From: Acestrorhynchus altus
Lineage: Eukaryota > Chordata > Actinopteri > Characiformes > Acestrorhynchidae
Reading direction: 5' to 3'
DNA: 64,000 bases
NCBI GenBank assembly: GCA_034509495.1
Contig: CM067511.1
Location: 24,123,700-24,187,699 of the forward strand
In this document: positions 24,401-38,386 of the stretch, in pieces
Layout: each line of letters begins with the position of its first letter
Numbering within the stretch: the stretch's first letter is position 1
Notes under the pieces: model-generated
Database searches by the model: none
Told to the model about the DNA's origin: nothing
What the model saw: only the letters and a program-made list of their open reading frames with translations
Position numbers and translations under genes: made by a program

Positions 24401-27400
24401 CGAGTTTATCCTTCTCTTGTAAAGTTGTCATTTTGAAAGATACAAGGTTTGCGTTATCAATGATATGCTAATGTTAAAGACAAATTTACATTATATACAA
24501 ATTGAACTGTATTTCAAACCACAGAGAGGTGAAAAGGGGTTTTCCTGAGCCTACAAATGATCAAATCAGGTCAGTGGCCACAGAGAAACATTTATCATAG
24601 AGAATTGTCAAGAAATGAACTCGAGCTCTCACTGTGTCAAAGACACTTCCAAGACACATATTCAACAGAGTTTCAATTCTGATTGCTCTCATGAACCCCT
24701 CTTCAGTCACATGCAGTGAAAGACATCAAGCCTAAATAGAAGTGTCAGAACAGACAGAGCTGTCTAAGGCAAGAAGAGAAAGAAGCTGCGAAGACAGATG
24801 GATGGAGAGAAGGAGAATAATGGACCTTTTGGCGTAGGAGTTTGCTGCGGACCCGGCCCCACAGCTTAGCGCCTGTGTTGGAGTGCCTCTTCACAGCTGG
24901 AGGATCCTCCACGCAGCAGTGCTCCTCCAAGCGCTCACAAACTGAGTTCAGGTTGCAGTCTGTCACCACAATCTCAGTCATCCTGATGGCTGAGAATACG
25001 CACACGCTCCAAACAGGGTCAAACACACAACCCCCAAAAGGTTTCCAAAGAAAAGAGCAACAACAAAAAGGTTTTCCAAGGTGAAGAATCCAAAAGCAAA
25101 GTTCCAAAAACCAAAAGGACTTTCTAAAAAAGGATAACCGGAATGTGCAGTTCAGATACAGTCTCTATACTGCTGACTGGCTCTGAAGGAATGGAGTGAT
25201 AAAGATATAAAAACAGGAATGCGAATGAGCAACACAGAAGGATTCATTCCGGGGTGAAGAATTTGTCCTGTTTGAGCTGCCAGCATCTCTGAGGTCCACT
25301 CGGCTCTGCAACGCTCACGATCTGATTTCCAGCAAGGCAAATGCACACATGGAGAGTGCGCGAGAGAGCGAGAGAGAGAGAGAGCGAGAGAGAGAGAGAG
25401 AGAATGGTGGAGGGAGAGGAGAAGAAGGGAGAGGGAGGAGGTGGAGTGGCTGCGCTATCAGCAGGCAGTACTTTTAGTCACTAGCTGTGAGAGAACGAGA
25501 AAGAGAGAGAGAAGTACAAAGTGAAGAGAAAAGATTTATATAAAAAGGATTAAATGTGAAACTGGAGAAGGGAAAAATGAACACAATGAAAGAAAAAAAA
25601 TTATGAAAATAAATGAACGTAAGAAAGAAATGAAAGTAAAGAAAAAGAAAAACAAACATTAATGATTATGTGCAGTGACATACGATTCAAATGCTTCTGC
25701 TGGCCATAAATCTAACTGAGCAGAAACATCAGTGAGAGAGAATGAGAATAAACAATATTGAAAATGTGAGAGTAAATGAGAGAACCCGAGAGAGAAGGAA
25801 GCTGAGAGAGAACACAAGACAGCTGGAGCAGAAGAGGAAAATAGAGGAAGAAAGAGAGAGTGAAAGACAGAGGGAAAGAGTGAGAAAGAGAGATGCTCTC
25901 TTCAAAGAAAGGTGTGTGCAGGGCTGAGGTGAGAGTATCCTGACTGCAGTGTACATCAGTGGAAGACTGAAGTCTGACAGGAGTTACATCTTCTGCCTCA
26001 AACATGCCACAACAACTTCTTCGCTCTGCAGGTAAAAGAACAACTCTGCGTTTCATCATCACAACTCTCGACTGAGATTTGAGGTCAAGCTCTCTTCAGA
26101 TGCTTTCACGGAGCTCCGTAATCGCTTTCAATGGACACATTTAAATGTATTTTCAACGTATCCTTCTGAGCAGCATTATCACACACCAGGGTAAAATAGA
26201 GTAGCCAATTCACCTAGTCTCCATGTTTTTGGAATGCTGGAGGAAACAGGAGTCACGCAAGGAAACCCATACAGAGAATATGGAAACCCCACCCAGATAG
26301 AGAATTGAACCCAAGACCCCAGAGCTGGGAGGCAAACATGAGCAACATCTCTAACTAATGGCTAATGGCTGATTAGCACGGATTCCATTTGTCCTGTACT
26401 CAGAAAAGAGAAAATGTACAGTGGATGAGAAGTCAATGTCAGCAGGTTTACTAGTCATTGCTAACTACAGGACAACGTCAAGTTTAATTACAAATTTACT
26501 TCACAGGTAAGACACGATCCTAAAGCTGCACAGGCTACATCACTATCAGAATGACTTATGCAGACAGCTAGACTGAAGCTGGTTAAAGAGAATGAGTAGA
26601 TAAGCTGTGTTGTGGTTCAGAGTGACTCATCTGTGGCTGAAAAAGTGGGATGAATGAAAGAAGCAGCTCTATCACAGCATGAAAGTAAGTCAAGGCAGAA
26701 CAGGCACTGAGTGTTCTAGGATGCATCAGCTAGCTACTGCTCTTTCGGCTCTCTCTGGAGGGTTGAGAAGAACTTTCAGTAGGGATATTTTTAAAAGAGG
26801 AGATAAAGTGAAAAGGCCTTGTTCTTTGCCTGCGTCATCACTCACACGAGGGAAGAATGTCTGGGAAAAAATGGGGGGAAGAAAGAAAATTTCACACAGA
26901 ATGAAGAAGAAGAGAATTGGACTTAAATAAGAGGATAAACAAATAAAAAACAAAAATAGGGGAATCTTAAGAAGTGATGGGTTTAATTCTCTGAACCTTT
27001 AAGTGTGACATCTTTTTTCCCCCCCCACACACACATTCAAGGAAGAGAAGGACAATGCCAGCAGGTCATTCCACAGTTTTCCATCATATTAGTTTTCAGG
27101 TAGTATTTTTACTTCGTTCCGGGGAAGCTACAGAAGCAGGTGCTAATGGACAAACTTGGGTCACCATGACTGACACACAGACATAGACCTCAAACATATG
27201 GTTTGCCACAACAGACACACAAAAACTCTGGCCCGTCCCCACCCACAGTCTATGTTGCTGGTTATTTATGGACTTAATGAGTACTGTATGTCTGAATAAG
27301 GTGCAGTGACTATAGACGGGCTATTACTCTCTTTCTCCCACACAAGCAAGCAAGCACACGCACACACCCACACCCTGGTAAGTTGTGGCCACGTTCTCAA

Positions 27401-27551
27401 ATTTGAGCCACGTTCCACATTGCAAAACATCACTTCACAGTAACCTCAAACACATCACTTCAACCCTAAACCCTTTAACTTTAATCACAGAGATCAGCTT
27501 CATGATGTAATCCTCAATACTTACACTGACAGCTTATACAGCTCTACACTC

Positions 27552-27594
<43 letters not shown>

Positions 27595-29163
27595 CGAGAG
27601 AGAGAGATAGACAGACACACACAGAGGAGAGAAAGTGAGAGAGAAAAACAGAGACTGTGAGAAACAGAGATAGGAAGTGAGAAAGGAAAACAGATATAGA
27701 AAGTGAGAGAGAAAAACAGATATAGAAGATGAGAGAGAAAAGACATGGAGAGGAAGACAGATAGAGAGAAAGTAAGAGAAAAGCAGAGATAGAAAGTGGG
27801 AAAGAAAAGAGAAAAAGAGAAAGATGGAGAGACATAATGTTATGTAAATACATAATGTAAAATAAGTGACTGCATAAATATACACCCCTTTATAGTGACT
27901 GACCTCATTCAACAGAGGACCCGGCTGTTAGTGCTGGTGGTCTCACAATCAGTAACATGGAAATTACCTGATTGCAGTAGCTATGAGTAAAGAAAGCAGT
28001 CTGGAAGGTCCAGTCACTGGTTAATCAATCAGTCATCCTGCTTACAAAAACAGCATGAATGAAGTTACATTTATATTGCTCCATTCTAGTTTTTCCAGCG
28101 TAGCCTTCACCTGGAGGACTGCATCGAGCACTAGAGCGTTGACCCAGGACAGAGTGCCGATCCATATCTGGGCATACACTCACACATACCAGGGCAATTT
28201 AGAGTAGCCAGTTCACCTGATGTCCATGTTTTTTTTCCTTCTATGTCCCTAGAGGAAAACCACGCAGACACTTGGAGAACATAGAAACTTCACCCAGATA
28301 GGGCCTCAAACCCAAGACCCAAGCACCGGTAGGGGAACACGCTAACCACCAAGCCAACACCAAGAAAAATGTAAAGTCAAGAGATAGAAAAATCTAATTT
28401 ACGCAAAGTTCACTTATATCACATCGTTAAGAAATAAAAGGAATATGAGACGTGCATTTTGATGATGCCCATGATAAAGTTGATTTATCTTGGTAATGAT
28501 CATCACACCGTCCATCTAGCACCCATAATTATATTCACTTTTATTTGTGCTCACCTCCAGCTGACGAGGCTCATCATAGGCTTATTTACAGTAGGATACA
28601 TGCAGTACTGCAACAGTGGTAGTCCATAGTGGCACAAAGCTGATAGTAAAGGGAGGTGAAGTGGAGCGAGAGAACAAGTGGGGGTGGAAAAAGAGGATAG
28701 GGGCCGTGGCCTTTCATCTGGAGGGCTAAAGGGTGTGTGTCTGTCTGTCTCAGGGGAAAGCAGCATTAACTAGCCGTTCTTTCATGTTCGCCAAGCAAAG
28801 CCAATCTCAGATCAAATGCCTTATGATGAAGAACAAAAGCAGAGCGCCGACATTTGCATAGAATCATGTGTGTGAAGGTGTGTGTGCACACAGCACCTGA
28901 GGGGCACGTAACGTGTCAGCGCACAACCTTGACTGATTAGAGGTGCAGGTGGAGCCCCCGCCAAGCTGCCGCCAGGTTGCCATGGAAACTGTATTTACAG
29001 TAGAGCGTCCCTCTTCATCCGAATCAATATACTAAAAAGCCATGCTGTAAAAATACCCCATGACAACAGGGACAGGAGGGTGCACAGGGGGATATACAAT
29101 TATGGCTAAAATACTATGATGTAAGATCAATCTGACAAGCAGTAAAAATTCCAGTAACTTCAC

Positions 29164-29198
<35 letters not shown>

Positions 29199-30499
29199 CG
29201 AGAGGGAGCACGGTGAAGAGCAACGTTTTATTCATGTGGCTCAACTCATCTCTTTTGTCTTCTAAACACTTTCCAGGAATAAGCCATTTTGTTGTCCCAT
29301 AGCATTCCAAGAGTCACAGCTGGAAGTGTGCTCCAAACACCTGCCCAATGCTGTTTCCTACTTCACTTGCACTGATCACTTTGATGGACATCTCCACATC
29401 TTCATCTCTAGATGTTACTGGGATAGTCTCATTCGAACAATGCTTGTGCTGTGGGATTCTGTTTGTAAAATTGCTCCAGGTCAAAAGGTTTGCTCAAAAC
29501 AGGTTTTCAAGTATGCTAACTTGAATATTTGGAAAGTCCTCTGAGTGGTGGACATCTACTAACATGGTGATAATGTATTAGCAGTTCAAATGGGAGATTT
29601 CTTAAGCACTTCATGGATAATTCTTGCATAATCCAAAAAAATCAAAATGATCCATTCAATTAATTCTTAACCTTTACTGTTACTCTGGATGAAAGTAATT
29701 TTTTTATATAATAGGTCTCTGTTTAAAAACTTGCCTTAATTCCTGCACATACTAACTTTTGGCAACTAAATTAACATGCATCCAAAGCTTCGTCATAGAC
29801 TAAGATAATAATTGCATAAAGATGCAGATGGTAAACTGCAGAAGAACAGAATGTTTCTGTGACACTGGACTACTGTGGTACAATATTGACATTGATTTTA
29901 TTGCCTTTGTAACCGTATAAATAAATAGATTTTTTCATGACATCAGGCAAAGTAGTATAAATAACAGGTGATGTAATTAATGCAATAAAATATATTATGC
30001 AACTGCAATTTATATATCAGTTCCACATGTATACAGGTTATATCCTTTAAAATCAGGCTATGCCATCAGTTTATACAGTATAGTAAATATTGACTTATCT
30101 ATCAAATTATCCTGCATGGTGCTAGAATACAGTACTGCTATGCTGTCCTCAAACACAGTACCATGGTTACTGAGGAGTGCAGTGGGTTAACAGAGTGAAA
30201 TTTATATGGTAACTCTATCTGACAGTGATGTGCAGCATGCAGAGCTGCTGTTTGGCAACTATGTGTTTTCCATTTCCACAGAGGTTTAAACAGGGGGTAT
30301 CTATGGGGCAACAGAGGAAGATTTAAGCTTACATCCTCACACACATACATGCTTTCAATCCTTCACTCACATACATACCTTTTCAATCAAGTGACCTGGA
30401 AATCCCCCAGTCCCCCCCTCTGTTACAGCAGCCCAGTGGCTGAACATAAACTCTTCACAGACAGTCAGGCCTCTGATAGTGATAAGGGGTTGTGTGCAA

Positions 30500-30593
<94 letters not shown>

Positions 30594-31431
30594 CTTGAAT
30601 AAAGGGGAAATCTAATAGCTCAGGTCCAGATGTGGGCCCACTTCTCGTTCACTCTCAGCTCTCCACATACCATGAAGACGTGTGTAGGTAAACATCCGCA
30701 TGGCTGTAGGAAGTGTAAAGAGAGAGCAATGTGTCTGTGTAGACACAAATGAGTGCAGTCACTAGCATTCCAGAAAGCACCACACACTCCACTATATAAT
30801 CACTGCGTACAGCAGCAGTGTGAACAAATGCACTGTAATCAGATGTTCTAAGAAGACTGTATTAGTTACAGCATGACAGTTTTATGGTGCGGGTACAAAA
30901 ACAGCACTTTATATCAACACTGGATGACACTGACTGTAGAGACTGATATAGAAGAATATATATGACAATGATGTGAACTTTTTTGTGTCACTGCTGTCAA
31001 ATATACATGCTTCTGTCAGTCAAGACATGCTTGGTGCTTTAGGCTTTAGGCTAATATAGAGAAAGACTAGCAAAACTGCCCCTAGAAAAATGGACAAGCC
31101 ACAAGACATCTTTACTAATCTGAACTACTGACATACACAATAATGCATCATGCAGTGTCAGAGACCCCCTAAGCAATTCTGTGCGAAATTACTTAACTGG
31201 GATTCAGGTAAGTGTGCGATGACTATAGTCATTTGCATGATTATGTGATGTCAGACGGAACTGAATTGAAGTTCATATAACCTTTAAATAAAGTGTTACA
31301 AACTTCTTATAGAGGCATATTTGTGTGCAAGTGTGACCTGGTGTGTGTGTGTGTGCGTGCATGCAAACTGTGACCTACTTCTGGGTAGATGGAGACAGGC
31401 CATGGAGCCGAGGAGATCCAGAAGATTTAAT

Positions 31432-31497
<66 letters not shown>

Positions 31498-34476
31498 ATG
31501 CATGCAAATACAGATGTGACAAAGAGGTGAGGTGGAGGCTGCACAGCTATAGAGCCATATTTTAGCACTTGAACAGCTACTCTGCAGTCATGTCAGACCA
31601 CACATATGGGTCTGTACTCACAGGCATGGCTGCTACATCTACTCACTAAACAGAAGTATCTGAAATATCTGTGCAATGAACTTATGATAACTGATTAGAT
31701 ACGGGTAGAGGTCTGCATTCTGACAGGACTTTGCAGGATTCATGGATCCTTTCACAGTGCCTGACGCATTATGGATGGTATACACAATACTTTCCAGACA
31801 TAATTAACATAAAGGAAAAGAGTTAAAATCAATAAAACTCATTTTAAATATTTGCGAAAACATCAGTTATAAGAACACATGAATTGTGTGTTATTTTGCT
31901 ACAGAATTGGTGGCGCATGCAGACAGTCATTCAGCCTCAGCTGTGGAAAGTGCTCTAATGAACCTCAAATACACCACAATTTAGGCAAGTCTACAGGAAT
32001 AACTAGATCTAGGTTGTTGGCGGGAGCAGAACGAATTCTTGCAGGAACAGGTGGGAACAGGATTTAAAAAAACAGTCCTGCACAGACCTCTACATACATA
32101 CTGCCTTCAGAAATCCCTGATTACTTGGATGGTGCGAGTTAGATTTAGATTGCAACGTCTAGTCACATCATTAGTTTTTGGCCCTTTTACGTATCGTTAT
32201 AGTTCAATCAAGGTTGATATAGTACATACCACCTATGGATGGCAGTGGCCACATTTACATATCATATGGCGTCTTAAACTAGTTAGGCTAGTTATTTGTT
32301 ATATGACTAGTGTCACATGACATGGCATGACCGAGATGCACATCCAGTGGAGACACGAGTTAAGTAATGTGACTTGTGCAATAATGCAATACATTTTCAC
32401 TGCCAAGCAAAAATCTAGTCATCAGCAACCGACAGCTCTATTTTATGAGCTGTAACTACATACAAACACATCAATAACAGCAGGGCTGTCCTGCTGCTGC
32501 TCCCATACCGGGGCTCTAATGAGCTCTTATCAAGGCCAAACACAATGCTAACATCATTAACACAGTGCTGAGGATGGGGGATGTAGCCAAGGGCCAACAT
32601 ACACTCATCTAGCACTGCTAATGCTGCTGATGTCTTTTTCATCCTTTCTCTTCCCCTGCATGTCATTCCTCTCACTTTGTCTTTTGTCTCCTTCCCCTGC
32701 AAGATCTATAACTATACCCCGATATCAATTTCTCAAACTGTTGTCAGATGACAAGCTAGCGTTAAATCAGCAGTGTCCCTAACGCAGTATGTAAATCAAT
32801 CTGCAGCAGTAGTTAATGGAGAGATCAGAGTTGAACTCATAATGACTTCCACTCATTTGTTTCTCTGAAGTGGCTTCCTAACATAAACAGAGTCAAAGCT
32901 GGAAGCCTACAGCCAAATGACAGGGCAGAGTTTTTTTGGTTGAGTGGACCCACTAGCCCTAGCGGCCAAATGATAAAGAACTTTCTTCGTTTTATTATTA
33001 TACTGTTTTCTAAAAAATATGAATAACCTTAAGACAACTTTGTTTTCATTATTCTTTTTTTCCAAAACCCATGCTTGTGTATGAATGCAGAGCAATGCAG
33101 CACCACACACTGAATGTATGACCAGAACTAAATATTGTGCCATCAGACAATCAATCACAATGTGTCTGCATTGTCTGTGACATGAATTTACCAGCTGCCT
33201 TTTGAGATTTTGGGTCTGGAAGAACTCTCTCTCTAAGCTACTGAGTAAATCTCATTGAATAGGTGTTAATGCTTATGAGAAGTCTCTAGGCCTTTTAATA
33301 CCTCCATGGAATCAAAGCAGGATCTGAACAGGACACACAATAATGTGCTTAGGGATGGAAAAAGCAGTGTCCAGGTCAGATAACATGATAGAAGCTTCTG
33401 CTTTGACCCTTTGCTGAAATGTCACTGTTCTCAGTCACAAGGAAAGCAAAGAAACACAGGCTTTCTGTGAAGGTTTCTGGTATTAAGATGCACATGCACA
33501 CACAAACTCCACCCGTAACGCACGCAGGTCAGAACAGCCACTACCTAAGACAGAACATTCTAGCCCGAGTCTCCCTCCCGAGAGAAGAAAGGAATTGCAG
33601 AGTCTGAGACTGTGGCAGAAACAATGGAAACAAACATCTGGTAGTGATCGTGAACAGACGTGGCTCAGCTGAACCCTCTGCTGGACTGTACACGCCCAGA
33701 GCCATGGACAGACTCGTGGGGAATGCTGGAGGAAGAGCATCTTCTACAAGTTGGAAGCTACCTTGTGTCTCAAAGAACGTGTTCCTACCTTGTGCTACCT
33801 CTGTTATAAAACACTTTACATAATTCATCACTGCTCTCCCACCCAGCCAAACAGCAAATCCACAGTGCTGCACTCCTACTTGCTCTTTTTAAAGGTGACA
33901 CACACACACACAGGGGTGCAGAATATGCTGTGTGTTGTGCTGGGCTTGAGAACAGCATGCTCGACTGGTTATGTAAGAGAGGACCAGGAACAGAGACGCC
34001 ACATCGAGAGAGAGAGAGAGAGAAAGTATAACAGGATGAGAAAAAGAGAATAAGAGAGAAGATAAGTAAATGAGTGAAAGAGAAAACAAAAATGAGAGAG
34101 ACAATAAGAGAGTGAGACATGGAGAAAATAATGGACCATAACTTTGCTCCAATCATCACTGAGCCCATTTCTGTTTCTGTTGCTCCATGTCTCTGTAACC
34201 ATGACAACTGAACCTCTCTGCTCAGCTCTAATGAGAAATAAGGCCAAACTTTAGATCTGGGGGTAAACTGCCCAAAATCCACAAAATGCTAAAACACAAA
34301 CAGTTTCAAAGGACACACACTCATAATACACATATCGCAGGACTGTGACAGGGAAGGGGCTGCAGAGAGGGTCAGCGACATGAACCCTGATGGAGAGCAA
34401 GAAAAGACCACAGCAGCAGCCAGATCACCACCACTGAGCTGAAGTCGGACAAGAGAAACAATATGAGAACAGAAAG

Positions 34477-34526
<50 letters not shown>

Positions 34527-34711
34527 CACCTGAAAATAATTAGGTTGCCTTGGTCGTGACTGCACTCCAGAAAATAAAGAATTAGGGCAGAGAAACTTCT
34601 GAGCACTGCAGAGTAGAAACTTAGACAAAATGCAGTTTGGCATACATAGACAGTATGTCCACTCGTTTATGGACAGCCCTCCTAATAAATGCAATCAGTT
34701 ACTTTCAGTTG

Positions 34712-34791
<80 letters not shown>

Positions 34792-37700
34792 GCAGAGATG
34801 TACTGTCAATAGAATAGGATTCTCTGGAGCAGACATTGTTTAGCAATGCCAGATGTGGACAAAGAGGTCTATAAAGCCCCGCAGCATTGAGCTGTGGAGC
34901 AATGGAACTGTGACGGTTCTCCATTCCATACTGTTGGAATGAGTTGGGGAGTTGAATGCAATCAAATCCTCACAGCCACACGTTTCCCTCCCAATTTGAA
35001 AGTGCTATTTACACAATGCCATCAGGACTCTTCCCCCATCACATACATACCAGCCACCACCTCATTTCAAACTGCCACCACTGCATCACTGCTGGGCAGC
35101 CAATGCGCTCAGAGTATATAAGAAATATAATTTCAATATATCTTGCTACCATTTAATGTTAACAATGTGAAATTTCATGATGAATGGATAAACAGAAATG
35201 ATTCAAAATGAACGTAAAAAATCTTTCAACATCTTTCATTACAAGGTAAAATGGTATTTTTGTTCTCATGTTAAGTTACCATTTTGCAGATATTTAGTAT
35301 TAGGTTTGGAGATTAGTGTTATATGAATCAGTGCATTAATAGACATGCATCATAACATTGTAAATGCAATAATCAGGGCTTGTTAGCAGTGAGTGGACAG
35401 GTGGTGAATATGATGAAACAATACACTAAACAACACACCTGCTGTCTCTATGGAATACAGGTATGGCTCAGCAACTAGGCCCGGTAGCAACCAAACACAT
35501 GAAAGTGCATCTGGGTTAGACAGCGTTGGCACACTTGCTTAGCACATAACACACTTTTTTGACCGTGAAGTGTAAACCACTCGCTCTGAGCAGGCAGTGA
35601 ATGCACTTGAAAATGGAAGGCCTAAACACGTGAGCTGTGTTCTCATCCATTATTCACACACAGACCTTTATAGCAGCCTGCTCCTCTGCCCTTTCAGTCT
35701 GCCCCTTGCGTGCACACACATACATATGGACACAGAGGAGAAAGCAGCAGAGAAGCCGGCACAAGTCTCATTCTGTGACCCAGAAATATCCTATAACGAC
35801 GACTTCTCCACTGAACCGTACAGCACCTACAATACAACTGAACCTTTATGAAGAACCACACTCTGCCTTTCACTTCCAACAGGGATTTCTCTACCATTCA
35901 ACATTAACATTAGGGATGCGCAGTAAATCATGTACTGTGTAAGTGTTTTTGTGTGCTCAGTTCCAAAACACACCAGCGGCGCTACATCGGCTCCCGTTCT
36001 TAACTAGTAGCTTATTAAAGCTTTAAAAAAATCTTCAAAGAATTATGAGCTACAAAGTCCAACCTTGGAAATGCCTGAGTCTTGACATGTGGCTGGTTTT
36101 CTCCATACACCTCTTCTGTCCATTTTCCAGTTTCTGTATATTTTACTTTATTACACTTTATTTCACTTCCTAATGTCTTTTTATTAATTTCAAATTTCAC
36201 ATCAGTGCATCTCTTTGACTGATTCACACACCTGTTTATTTGTCATCATATTATGCTCTCCTGCAACATCTGATTTTGCACATTAGTGAATAGTGTTTTT
36301 GTAATTTGGCATTTTTTTGCTGGTGACAATGTAATAAACTATTTTCAAAGTAATGTAAGTGTCTATAATGCTGTCAATGTGATATCTTACTGCTCTAGAC
36401 ACATTCACATTGCACAGCCTTCCTTAAAATAATTCAAAACAAAAGTATAAAAAGTCTTAAATGACTAAATTGTTAACAATAAGGGCTCCATAAAATACCC
36501 AAGAGTGGATGGTGTTTTAAAGAATGTGAGGGAAAAGTACATTTAAAATATTTAGAGGATGTCATTTATTTACCCTTAGAACTGTCGGCACAGATCAAGA
36601 ACCATTTATATTTTTAGGAGTACAGCGCTCTGCTGTGCTTTAGAATAATAGGTCTTGACCCATTTGGACTGCTGTTTCTGGAAACAGAGGGGGAAAAATA
36701 ACACGACCCTCTGAGCACTTTGTGACGTGTTCACATGCACACAACCGCCTCTGCAACATTGTAAATATATATATATATATACATACACACACACACACAC
36801 ACAAACACAAACACACACACCTCCCTATGTCAATCTACAGTGACAAGTCTCAAATCTCAAATGCACTCAGTTCTTCTCAGTCAAGTGCATTCAGCATCTT
36901 TACAATGTTGCAGAGAGGAGAAATGAGTGTTGGGGGTGAGTTAAATGGATGCTTCAAAGACAGATTTCTGAGCTGATATTGACATTCAGTAATTAAAGTT
37001 AGTCATTTATGAACCAGTGTTTAATACATCTCTACGTTTTAATATTGGAATTCTGGGAATTGTGTACAGATCAGCTGATATAAATGCTAATAGTGAATCA
37101 TTTTGTCACAGTCCAGAAGAAAACATTTGCTTTCAATTTTCAATTTTTATGTAAGACCAAAAAGAGTTTCACTACTGTGAGTCACTATTATGAGCCAAAG
37201 AACTTGTTTTCATACGTTTCATATAGAAGCCTTTGTCATGGGTCTAAAAAACACAGACAAACTTTTGTTCAGAGGAACCTTTAGTCTGTAGAAACTGTGG
37301 AAAGAGTCCAAAAGCCAGCAGGCTCTACCTAAAGAGCAGGACCAGTAGTAGGAAAGTCGTGGGGGACTTCAGCATGGGAACTTCAGCAGCTCATGGCTGG
37401 GAAAATCTCTCCATTCCTTGCCGAAACGAATGCAGCCAAATAAGGGCAAACAAATGATCCTACAGACTGAAGCCAGCACACACATATGCACACAATAGTT
37501 AGTGTGTGTATGTGTATGTGTGTGCGCGCATGAGGAAAAAAAAGGTGATGCACAACAAAAAGACATCAACCCACAATTTCGAGGTGACTAACATTAAAAT
37601 TCAAACGTTCTTTCGTGAGTTTATTTCCATATCTCTGACGTGCACCACCAGCAAAGCTTCAGATAACTGCTTCCACCCAACCCACCTGATATCATAAAGC

Positions 37701-38341
37701 ACAGGCCTTAATCGCGGCCTTCCGCCACAAAGGAGCAACAAATCTGAAGGTCAGAGGCATAAATCTTACAGTGTTGGAGCTCTGGACTTATGTTAATTGG
37801 TAGAGCTTTAACAGTTAGTGAAAACTCCAGTGGGGCTCTAAGTGGAGGTAGTCCAGGTCTGAGCCAAGAGGAGGAGAATGGCATTTAAAAGGTGAGAGGA
37901 AAATGTTTTGCTGACATTTCTGTCAAATTTTGTTTTTGGAAGCAGCTGGTCTGTCAGTGTGTGTGTGTGTGTGTGTGTGAGTGTTTCCATGTGTTTGTGT
38001 ATTTGTGTGTCTGAAGATCTGGACTTTGATGGCTCTTCTAGGTCACGAGTGAGTGAGCGAACCTTTCAGACCTACCAGTCTGTCTCTTTCTCTCCATACG
38101 TCAGCTGAACGAATATCCCACATAACGAAGGAAACAATAGAAATGACTTTCTTTTGGGATGTGTGGCTAGAATCTGGCCAATCATTCAGAGACTGGTTTA
38201 TTGTGAGTACTTGCACTAGAACCAGATGTAGCTCATTCATGGAGGAGGGTTCTGCATACTGCAGAAAACAATGGCTATATAAAGCGCTACGAAAATCCAA
38301 TTGCTTACAGTTCTTTAAAAGGTTAAATAACTTATGCATAA

Positions 38342-38386
<45 letters not shown>

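Noticed and set aside
24121..24520. Possible microRNA or tRNA in the giant intron
   Set aside because: No cloverleaf A and B boxes and no convincing hairpin could be identified by eye. No RNA gene is claimed anywhere in the window.
25001..25107. Upstream extension of the candidate alternative exon's open frame
   Set aside because: It begins at a TTG codon, not ATG, and encodes cysteine- and phenylalanine-rich sequence unlike the rest. It is treated as 5' UTR.
27521..27912. Three overlapping minus-strand open frames of 70-122 codons
   Set aside because: Pure low-complexity translation of CA and GA tracts.
33785..34282. 165-codon minus-strand open frame
   Set aside because: Composed largely of translated GA/CT-rich sequence (Ser, Leu and Phe runs), with no family resemblance or splice context.
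35597..35851. Plus-strand frame ending in an acidic 41-residue peptide starting MDTEEKAAEKPAQ
   Set aside because: Composition is protein-like, but there is no splice context, conservation evidence or family match. It was noted only as a weak possibility.
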